DNA of 64,000 nucleotides from Halichondria panicea (Eukaryota; Porifera; Demospongiae; Suberitida; Halichondriidae). Of the stretch, positions 58,301 through 64,000 are shown one piece after another. The stretch covers positions 2,485,502 to 2,549,501 of the forward strand of contig NC_087393.1 in assembly GCF_963675165.1 (NCBI RefSeq), in the 5' to 3' direction. The translations under genes and the position numbers were made by a program. The notes beneath the pieces were generated by a model that made no database searches, was not told the DNA's origin, and saw only the letters and a list, made by a program, of their open reading frames with translations. Positions within the stretch are counted from its first letter, which is position 1, and each line of letters starts with the position of its first letter.

Positions 58301-59610
58301 ACTTAGTGTTGTTTCTCCACTAAAAAAGTAGGTTGATAAAACTGATAATACTTTACTCATGTTTTTCCTGGAATTAGTTTTTCATTGCTTGATTATTACT
58401 TTGTATAGTGCTGGACCTTTGACATGAGATTGCACAAATTTAGAAAAATGCATGCGTGGTAAAATTACACATGTTTCTGTTTACTATAACTTGACGCGTG
58501 TACTGAGGGTCTGATTTCAAGATGCATCATTGCCAACAAGGCGTCTATATATTACCATTGATTTTTATTGGGATGCTTGTACTTGCATGCTAACTGTGTT
58601 TTCATTTTCAGTCTTCAAGCAGTGTCTTTAGATGCGGACATTCCTCTAGTGCTGGTGTTACGTCTTGCCTCCCACTTGGTCCATTGGAGGAAAGCCATGG
58701 CCATTTATCCACTGTCAGAAAACAATGTATATATCACCAGTCCTATGGCAGATACTAGATTGTGAGTTTTTCGGCCAAAACGAAGACGGTATAATTATAT
58801 ATAATTTAATGTCTACAATTACGTATACATTTACGTATAAAGTACTATATACAAATCAAGGTATGTATATATAGGAGTACGAACTATTTATGGTAAACAA
58901 AGCAGGTATATGCAGTACATGTATATACTTAGTTCTTTATACAGGAACTCTGAGCTGTCTTCCCAGTTCAGCGATAGATTTCATGACCAGTGTCTGGCCG
59001 ACATACTCTCAAACTTCTCCCTCCCTGTACCTCTAGGGGATATTAAGGACATCATTGACGATGAGGTATTGTCTATGTGCAATAATTGACCATGCGTACT
59101 TTCTGACATTGACTGTATGCATGCACATTCAGTTATTCCTATATAAATTATTATACAGAGCGTTTGTAATCAGATAGAACATTTTCTCCATGTGCACGTA
59201 CGATTTTTGAAATTTTCACAGACAATTGTGATCTGGCTGCTGCAGCATAAACAGATAGTACAGGTTCGTAGATAAGAGAGATCAGTTGACTCATACTATA
59301 GAGCTACGTAATACTCAACGTAACCTTGATACTGGAGACTATAATCATTATTACATAGCCCAAACACATCAGCGTTGTAACAACTGTTACCATAGCATCC
59401 CTTGAACAAGCATGTTCTTTAGTTGCTTATATACCTAAACGCATACATGACTCAATCATCCTCATAACAAACGTAGTATCGTCGAAATGGTTGTTGCAAT
59501 TTTCAGATCATCATTCCTTCTTCTCCTCCTATAGCTACACACGTATGTGTACATTGTGCCCAATGAAGCTGAACCCCCAAAAATCAATGGAAATTCACCA
59601 AAAAAAGGTT
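41458..59610 (+). CDS. NPRL3: NPRL3 (GATOR1 subunit), C-terminal exons not found
   Basis: Subunit of GATOR1, the GAP complex that restrains mTORC1 at the lysosome. Exons: 41458-41527 (SVAVGLVTSGSRGNRLVF), 43649-43811 (FELSVDQWRFVGHP, ITFNVVF), 43865-43947, 44300-44376, 49608-49662, 57395-57473, 58143-58327, 58612-58761 (DADIPLVLV, HLVHWRKAMAIYPL, SENNVYITSP), 58945-59065 (ILSNFSLPV), 59222-59263 (IVIWLLQHKQIVQ) and 59535 to about 59610 (LHTYVYIV). Order and spacing follow human NPRL3. Exon 1 ends in phase 1 but exon 43649 begins in phase 2, so a short exon between them is missing. The acceptor of exon 58143 is a best guess. The C-terminal third (SEHERAAI .. LLHYFRG region) is not visible before the minus-strand gene at 61200. 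Two introns of about 5.2 and 7.7 kb (44377-49607 and 49663-57394) are packed with transposons. The last visible exon end is uncertain. Confidence 0.88.
41646..41851. repeat. Inverted-ended repeat related to 17440-17690
   Basis: The GC-rich ends contain GCTGGGCGTGGCC .. CCGTTCTGA and TCAGAACGGTACCCAGC as rough inverted repeats around an AT-rich core. The core, AGCATCATGAATAAAATTAT, matches 17440-17690. It lies in the first NPRL3 intron. Confidence 0.55.
42000..42914. mobile_element. Large foldback element with 52-bp subterminal array
   Basis: Two arms of roughly 400 bp are inverted around about 100 bp. Outer ends are GGTGAGC..TTTGTTTCAAAATGGC and its inverse. Further in, both arms share TCGACTCGAT words, GGCCGC, GCGCTAGGCTCAGACAAGGC and AGACTCTTGAGGCCACAGGC. 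The right arm holds 52-bp direct units starting at 42658, 42710, 42762 and 42814 (partial), each with GATAAAACACATCGAGTCGA. The left arm has fewer, worn units. No ORF and no sure target duplication. Confidence 0.75.
42945..43415 (-). repeat. Dispersed repeat, inverted relative of 61860-62290
   Basis: In inverse order this matches 61860-62290 over GGTAATGATCGACCATGATT, AACGATCGATGCC, TGCAATGGCATTCCAAGTA, AAACATGACTAGAAGCCT and CTGTAGCAGTCTAC, ending in TATACCTC..TGCGCATGC. The copy here contains an expanded CAGA/CA microsatellite at 43285-43379. Confidence 0.7.
43285..43379. repeat. CAGA then CA microsatellite
   Basis: A short CAGA tetranucleotide run is followed by about 33 CA units. It is embedded in the dispersed repeat at 42945-43415; the other copy has only a short imperfect GT run at the same place. 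Confidence 0.9.
44063..44210. mobile_element. 148-bp TA-flanked MITE
   Basis: The ends CCGTATAGCAGGTAATTTTC and CGCTTTACGG are flanked by TA (44061-44062, 44211-44212). It belongs to the same broad family as 11155-11360 by its ends, but the interior (GTGGGCAAGCTGACCTCCAC) matches a worn copy at about 13600-13900. It lies in an NPRL3 intron. Confidence 0.7.
45400..46115 (+). pseudogene. Decayed Ty3/gypsy retroelement (gag and RNase H fragments)
   Basis: Around 45630-45950 a gag-like reading is visible, with STLLYCMGEDAEDVL and further blocks in shifted frames. Around 46030-46105 a reading with YDVTVQHVPGRELFTS matches the end of the RNase H region of gypsy polyproteins. The usual protease and reverse transcriptase between them are absent, so the copy is internally deleted and frameshifted. 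A TGGTGGCAGCGG word at 45475, after ACACTACA, could be a primer-binding site next to a 5' LTR end. No matching second LTR was found. Intronic to NPRL3. Confidence 0.7.
46191..46328. repeat. Short inverted-repeat element (AGACACTGTTTTG ends)
   Basis: AGACACTGTTTTG at the left and CAAAACAGTGTCT at the right enclose about 110 bp with inner inverse words (TTAGAAGCCC against GGGCTCCTAAAT). No clear target duplication. Confidence 0.55.
48720..49293. repeat. Long dispersed repeat, inverted copy at 55140-56235
   Basis: GTAAGGTATTCTCCCACGCA, GACAAGTCAGGGAACCAGCT, ACTATCACCACCTATCTTTC (as inverse), CTTGCAAACTTCCAG and CTCTCCTTTTTCCTAACTCT recur in inverse order at 55140-55587 and 56144-56235. The two copies are about 6 kb apart in one intron. 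The other copy is split by a hAT-like insertion. Confidence 0.75.
49749..50107. mobile_element. pogo/Tigger-like MITE, second subfamily
   Basis: The left end CAATTGAGCCTCGATTATTC and right end ATAATCGAGGCTTAACTG are imperfect inverted repeats flanked by TA (49747-49748, 50108-50109). The inner region has TCGAACCTCGATCATCCG words. An end fragment is at 34030-34110. Confidence 0.75.
50874..52252. mobile_element. Two tandem foldback elements (about 680 bp each)
   Basis: Copy 1 (50874-51555) and copy 2 (about 51575-52252) are direct repeats of each other, and each is bounded by inverted arms of roughly 130 bp. The arms start TTTGCAGCTCACTTGGAAGT and include GCAAAAAACCACTTGAGATA and ACCACAATACTATA. 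The middles share GAATTGGAGACTGGTTCAGC and AGGCTGTTTCTCAGTCAACA. A short ACATGTACATGTAGTAG junction separates them. No coding capacity. Confidence 0.8.
52890..53800. repeat. Large composite palindrome with two tandem hairpins
   Basis: The outer arms (GATAGAGAAGAGAGTATCGA .. at 52893; its inverse at 53770-53805) and inner arms (TGCAGAGAGTAACGT / ACGTTACTCTCTGCA) enclose two tandem hairpins of about 135 bp, roughly 52958-53090 and 53096-53222. Each hairpin pairs ACTTCCTGTAT..GTCACAAGC with its inverse and ends in GATGTAATCTA-ctttcttga-TAGATTACATC. The right outer arm is split by the MULE-type element. Confidence 0.75.
53252..53756. mobile_element. Mutator-like MITE with perfect 9-bp duplication
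   Basis: The ends CAGAGGAGGTTGGACACGCG and CGCGTGTCCAGCCTCCTCTG match except at one position. ATCTGATAC flanks both sides (53243-53251 and 53757-53765). It is the third copy of the CAGAGGAGG-ended family. The TIR here is only about 24 bp, so it belongs to a different subfamily from the long-TIR copies at 949 and 30314. Confidence 0.88.
54610..54690 (+). repeat. 27-bp tandem repeat with TGACGTAA cores
   Basis: Three units of TTGGCTTATGACGTAATTTA-GTCTTGC type. The first and third keep TGACGTAA; the middle has TAACGTAA. An AATAAA follows at about 54743, and AGAGTCTTGTGTTGATGTA occurs twice downstream (about 54790 and 54978), so this may be a promoter or a solo LTR-like segment. Confidence 0.5.
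55140..56235. repeat. Inverted copy of the 48720-49293 repeat, split by an insertion
   Basis: The copy runs from 55140 to 55587 and resumes at 56144. The join is exact relative to the uninterrupted copy (CTACTGCCACCAGAGCTGG). It includes the AT-rich CTAGATCTAAACTAATAG block. Confidence 0.75.
55587..56143. mobile_element. hAT-like insertion (7-8-bp target duplication)
   Basis: The ends CATAGATAGAAGAGGAAGAG and the inverse CTCTTCTATCTATG pair over about 30 bp, including GGGATTGGTAACG. CTGCCACC occurs on both sides (55580-55587 and 56144-56151) but only once in the unoccupied relative near 48795. An 8-bp duplication fits hAT. The boundary base C/G is ambiguous, so the duplication may be 7 bp. 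No transposase ORF. Confidence 0.8.
56236..56500 (-). mobile_element. Inverted partial copy of the 9978-10333 MITE family
   Basis: Contains the inverse of TCGCATCTAATTGGAGGT, GTCCTGGTGT and CTTTTGGAGGTTGAAAAAT. It abuts the repeat at 55140-56235. A small hairpin of GCCTCGATT..AATTGAGG type is embedded near 56310-56360. Confidence 0.6.
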
Positions 59611-59734
59611 TTTATCTTGTATGCGTGTGTCATGTTTACTTGCAGCTTATAACTTTTCTACAAGTATATTCTTTTGTGGTCGTGTTCATGATTTCACGTT
59701 GTTTGCTTTTATTTAGTGTCTGGTAGCATACATA

Positions 59735-59940
59735 CCGTATAGCGGGTAATTTTCGGGGGACAAAATATTCGTGGTTCAGCAATATTGAGACATTTCGTGG
59801 GTAATATTTTCGTGGTTGGAGCTTGCACTGCAGGTAAAGGTAGGCAAGGTCGCTTCATTCGTGGGTAAAATATTCGTGGTCAGACCTCCAACCACGAAAA
59901 CCACGAATATTTTGCCCCACGAAAATTACACGCTATACGG
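59735..59940. mobile_element. 206-bp Tc1/mariner-like MITE (copy B)
   Basis: Same length as copy A at 11155-11360, reversed, with TA flanks (59733-59734, 59941-59942) and ends CCGTATAGCGGGTAATTTTC / GCTATACGG. By eye about six substitutions separate the two. It lies just after the last visible NPRL3 exon. Confidence 0.85.
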
Positions 59941-60040
59941 TACATGTGTAATAGTAGTTATGCTGATAGTTTACATCATCCAATCTTTAACCTTAAAGTT
60001 CACATAATTTCACAGATAGTTTTGTGCGATTTCACCGTTT

Positions 60041-60429
60041 CAGGGGCAGATCCAGCCACACATTTATAGAGGGGTTATAAAACAAAATGTTTGGCCACGC
60101 CCCCTTAATTGAAACTGACATCATAGTAAACATGCACAAAGTATACTTACAAATCTACTGTCTACTACAGCTAGGTGCCTTGTCATGTTATAGTTGTGAC
60201 ACAGGTATACATAATACATGTATGTGAATAGTATGTGTGGAATGAAAATTATTGTGTAATTATTTACTACTTAGTGCGTCCTTGACTTGTACTCATGTCA
60301 ACAGATACTAATACTTCATAGTTCACAGCTTGTAAGTTAACCACATTGCTCATTTAGCCACAAGTGTAGTTTTTGTGAGTGTTTGGGGGGGTTGTAACCC
60401 CTGAAACCCACCCCCTAGATCCGGGCCTG
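60041..60429. mobile_element. hAT-like MITE (CAGGGGCAGATCCAG ends)
   Basis: The left end CAGGGGCAGATCCAG and right end CTAGATCCGGGCCTG are imperfect inverted repeats of a type widespread in invertebrate hAT elements. CGTTT is shared by both flanks but a full 8-bp duplication is not present, so the exact boundaries are unsure. Confidence 0.55.
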
Positions 60430-61199
60430 CGTTTAGCTCATTTTTACTGGTATTAAATTCTGCTCAAATTCATAGTGTTTCTAATTACCTACAATCTGGC
60501 AGAGTTGTAGGGTGTCATCATCTCATTAAAACAATGTTTTTGTGATGTCATCCCATTAAAATACTTGTGGTATGTATTTCCTGTCTTGTCTTGCAAATAC
60601 TGAAAAGTTGGGGGTCTTAGGGCAGACTGTATGTTTATATTTAGTAGAGTACAGGTGACAATTATACCTCGGGGAGTAGCCACATGCAGGAAGCATTGGT
60701 ACTGTAAAGCCGACTGCCTGTAATGCGACTAGAATTAATAATCATCAGCTTCTATAGAGTTCTAAACTAAAGCTTTGTTCACAAGTTTTATCGCTAAACA
60801 TGTATACATTGAAGACTGTTGCATTCTTCAAAATCGTGCCAAGCAAAGTCTGTTCATTTGAAGTTTCTATTCGACTAATTAGTTTAGCCATTCATCAATC
60901 AACAATAATTATGTTATGCTTGTAAACAAAACAAGGAAGTGTGTTCCGCGTATATATGTCAGAGTAACAGACATAGCTATATACTTAGGCTATAGTTAAT
61001 CAGTTTAAATTGAGCCTCAGGGATGACGTACATAGCAACACTTCGCTTCACTGCTTGTGGGCTTCGTTCTGTTCTCAATTGAAATTCGGTCCCTGATATT
61101 GATCTCAGTCTCACTGTTGTTCAACATTGTTATGTATTGAAGGGGTTCTCCAGTCGCTTATTCCGATGTAGGCAATCCAACCATATCGATAACCGCTTG

Positions 61200-63527
61200 T
61201 TAGGATTCTCCTTGCTAAAAAAGAAGACTTAGTTTGAATGTTCAATCAAAACACAAGTGATATATAGTGCATGCATAATATTTATGCTGTATAAATATAA
61301 TTATGCGTTAAACTCACTTTTAGAGATTTGATCGTTCTTGAGTTTTGATAACACACACATAACAGGACTAAAACGAGAACGACTAAGACCACGATCACCA
61401 GCGACAATGCAGTGACAGGACCTAAGAATCTGAGTGATTCTGTGTGGGAAAATATGGTATACTACAATGAATTTCTAAGGGGCACGTGCTTTTTTAGTTT
61501 TAGTTTTTAGCTGCTATAGAGCTCATTCTTACCGGTGCTTCCAGGCTGTTCAGAGGTGGTGCTGGTAGTGTCCTCACTTGGGGTTGCCATAATTGTGGTG
61601 CCTGCATTGGGAAAGACACTTGAATAAGTCACATACAACTAATTTTGTGTTGCCATGCAAAAGTATAGTGACCATGCAGTGGTGTAGGCATGCTGAGGGG
61701 GCTAAAGCCCCCTTCTGCATGCTCCATGAACTTCAACTCACTTGAATCATTGTGATTTGTGAGTCTATCCTCTGCTCTACTGCATGCATATTTACTATAG
61801 AATGATGTCATGCAATTGAAATGTAGGCAGGGTTATCTAGTGTGAAAAAAGTGATGACATTTTTTATGCCTCGGTGCGCATGCGCAAGTGAGGTATACGG
61901 TAGTGTGTCTGTGTGTATGTGTCTGTGTCTGTGTAGACTGCTACAGCTGCTCAAGGATGAATCAAGTGCAAGTAAGAGTTTCTATAGGCTTCTAGTCATG
62001 TTTTCTTGTATTTTAATCCATGGATTTGCAAAATAATGCTTCGTTCTTGAGTTATGCCTACTTGGAATGCCATTGCATGCAGCCTTTTCAGAAGAGCACG
62101 TAGCCAAACTTGTTTACCGAGTGTTGCTACTCTACTTAGTAGTTAGCTCTGCACTAGAACGCTAGCTATATATTGGTAGCTGCAAGGCTCTATATAGCTC
62201 TGCTGATGCAGCCATTAATTTTAGACTTGAACTTTTGGCATCAATCGTTTTTAACAACAATCATGGTCGATCATTACCCACACTTTGAGTTTGCATGCAG
62301 CAAAAATGTTCATCATGACATTGCATGTGCAGGCCTGCCAACCTAAATTTACTTGGTAAAATCAAAGATTGTGCTTGAAATTAGATTCTTGATCAATCTT
62401 CCAATAATTATAATTAAAAATACAGTCTTGTAAAGCTGACATTAATTTCCTTATTTTATGGATTTTTGTGGGTTTTGTGCACTTCCTGCCACATGGCTTT
62501 CCAATATTACTTCTGTTTGCACCTATAATTGGAATGTTTACATGTGCAGTATTTAGAAATCAAGCAAAAATGTTTTGTGCTTGAAATTAGACCCCTCCCG
62601 GTAAGACGGGATAGTTGGCAGGTATGATTGTGTATAAAAGCTATTAGCTAGTAGCTTTATGTTATGCAGCTTTGGCATCTCCACCGAGGCATCAGCACCT
62701 GCAGTGCTTTCATTTTAGCAGCGCCCTATTATTTCTCCCTGCCGCCCTTCCAAAATCCTGGCTACCCCACTGGTGGCTACAACAATATTCATGGTATAGA
62801 TGTACATGTCCTATACCTGGTACATGGTACAATAATTATGCCAATAGTCTATGGATACTTACTGAGACGTGTTGGTGACTCTCGAGCAGAAAAAAGGCCA
62901 ATCACGGTGAGATTGTGGAGGGACTCAGTTGTGTTGTATAAGTCAAATGACATTTGCTGAAAGCCTAGTTCTTTTATTCTCTGTCTAAGAGTGATTCGGA
63001 CTTCTTTGCAGCTCCATTGGGGATCGTCGCTGTCTGTGCAGCTGTTGTAGATTACTGTGATATTACGGTTTTTTTTATTTCTCTGGATTTGAGTTGATCC
63101 AAGACGAACTGCCAAGCGAAATACTTCGAATTGAGGCTCGTTTGAAGAGACTTGCAATGTCATTTTTGTCTTTCGTCCAGGCTTAATCATTAGTGTAGGT
63201 CCTGGTGGAGACTGCTTCAACCCTGCAAGAAATTTTTATATAAAGTGCGCGAAGTATGGTACGTACATATTGTAAATAGAAGAGCATCCTACAATATGTT
63301 TGATATCAGTCACTTATAGCTAGCTAACAAAGCTACCTCTTACATGTTTTAAACATATTACTCCATTTCAGCAACTGAATGTAAGCAGACTATAAAGTTT
63401 TTACTCTAGATCTAGTGGAAATACAAACAGACTCACTCAGATTCCTAGCATTGAATGTAACAGCTTTTGCTGACTGCAAGGTCGTGATGACTGCCAGCAC
63501 AATAATGTAGCTGAAGTAGCCTCTCAT
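61200..63527 (-). CDS. Small type I membrane protein, ectodomain of unknown family
   Basis: Five exons on the minus strand: 63527-63437, 63222-62863, 61601-61533, 61439-61318 and 61214-61200. They total exactly 219 codons (218 residues). The start opens a signal peptide (YIIVLAVITTLQSAKA). Exon 2 encodes one domain of about 120 residues with beta-strand character (KMTLQVSSN, VFRLAVRLG, NITVIYNS, VRITLRQRI, NLTVIGLFS), two Cys (SCTD, WSCK) and N-glycosylation sites. Exon 3 is a Ser/Thr-rich stalk (EDTTSTTSEQ). Exon 4 holds the membrane segment (LVIVVLVVLVLVLLCVC) and the tail ends KSLKQGES. All internal boundaries before the last are phase 1, typical of shuffled extracellular modules. I do not recognise the domain. 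The gene could be nested in a long NPRL3 intron. The five-codon last exon is the weakest part. Confidence 0.75.
61860..62290 (+). repeat. Dispersed repeat in intron of the minus-strand gene
   Basis: Inverse relative of 42945-43415. It starts with CGGTGCGCATGCGCAAGTGAG and an imperfect GT run, and ends near GATCATTACCCACACTTTGA. It lies in the 1.26-kb intron between exons 2 and 3. Confidence 0.7.
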
Positions 63528-63900
63528 GTCTACTTTTTTAATGTTTCACTTGATTCTTAGTTGTAGAGAAACAGTTGTGTTCATGTAGGTTCTGATGCAG
63601 TGTATTTATGCTGAGAGTGGCAAGGGTGTTTCCCTGAGTGTTCCCCCTACCATGTACCACAAGTAGATCTACGGTATTTCATGAAAAGCACCAGGGAGTT
63701 TCCCAGAGAGTTCCCCTTACCACAAGTACAATTACCTTCGCGAAAATGAATAAACGCCCATCCCCTCTTTTGCTTCGAAGTGGTATTTTCACTCGATTAA
63801 AAGTCCACCCAGAATAAGAAGTTGAGCATGCGCAGTAGCTGAATGCCACATGTTCACTATTAATTAATTTTAGTGAAGAAAGGAAGCTTTAGGTAGTAGC

Positions 63901-63948
63901 TAGCCTCGATTCCAGGCCCGTATTTTAATCGGCCTTGAATCGAGGCTA
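63901..63948. repeat. Short hairpin TAGCCTCGATTCCAGGCC
   Basis: TAGCCTCGATTCCAGGCC and GGCCTTGAATCGAGGCTA are near-perfect inverses with a 12-base loop. The same word occurs at about 56312-56327 and in other MITEs here, so this may be a minimal foldback derivative. It lies about 370 bp upstream of the minus-strand gene start. Confidence 0.6.
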
Positions 63949-64000
63949 GGTAGTAGCTAGTAAGACTATACTCCTTGCTGGACCAAGATCAGACATTATA

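Noticed and set aside
60041-60429. Full 8-bp hAT target duplication
   Set aside because: Only CGTTT is shared and the two copies are not in register with 8-bp flanks, so the hAT call is kept at low confidence.

Overview
The window is nuclear DNA of an animal. Every gene found is split by GT-AG introns except one. Exon phases add up cleanly, and the proteins include metazoan types: a sushi/VWA extracellular protein, type I membrane glycoproteins, aminoacylase-1 and the GATOR1 subunit NPRL3. The base composition is AT-rich, the introns are often short, and TACATGTA/GCATGC/GTACGTAC words are very frequent. Together these suggest a non-bilaterian invertebrate, most likely a demosponge. That placement is an inference.

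Layout, left to right. (1) 143-4478 (+): 3' half of an aminoacylase-1 gene (ACY1). (2) 4754-10640 (-): six-exon type I membrane glycoprotein with a PKD-like domain, convergent with ACY1. (3) 10891-12980 (+): two-exon F-box protein, divergent from gene 2 across about 250 bp. (4) 12981-16841: repeat-filled intergenic DNA. (5) 16842-29819 (+): large secreted or matrix protein with an EMI-like Cys module, ten sushi domains each on its own phase-1 exon, a hemicentin-type VWA region and a C-terminal EGF-like module; its signal-peptide exon was not found. (6) 31211-38659 (+): fifteen-exon JmjC/cupin_8 Fe(II)/2-oxoglutarate oxygenase with an N-terminal membrane anchor. (7) 38975-40948 (-): single-exon protein with repeated SPRY-like domains and a C-terminal RING-like motif. 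(8) 41458 to about 59610 (+): NPRL3, with two very large repeat-packed introns (about 5.2 and 7.7 kb); its C-terminal part is not visible. (9) 61200-63527 (-): small five-exon type I membrane protein with signal peptide, stalk and one membrane segment.

All splice models were built by hand from ORF fragments, splice-site consensus and phase matching. Genes 2, 3, 6 and 9 close to exact multiples of three, with 524, 504, 457 and 219 codons including stop.

The rest is dominated by short non-autonomous DNA transposons, many with readable ends and target-site duplications. They comprise a Mutator-like family (three copies, 9-bp duplications), several TA-flanked Tc1/mariner or pogo-like families, a hAT-like insertion, foldback elements and nested palindromes. 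There is also a decayed Ty3/gypsy gag/RNase H remnant. I found no tRNA, rRNA or CRISPR. No single undescribed system stands out. The most distinctive items are the sushi/VWA gene, the membrane-anchored JmjC enzyme, the SPRY/RING gene and the nested-insertion records in the NPRL3 introns.
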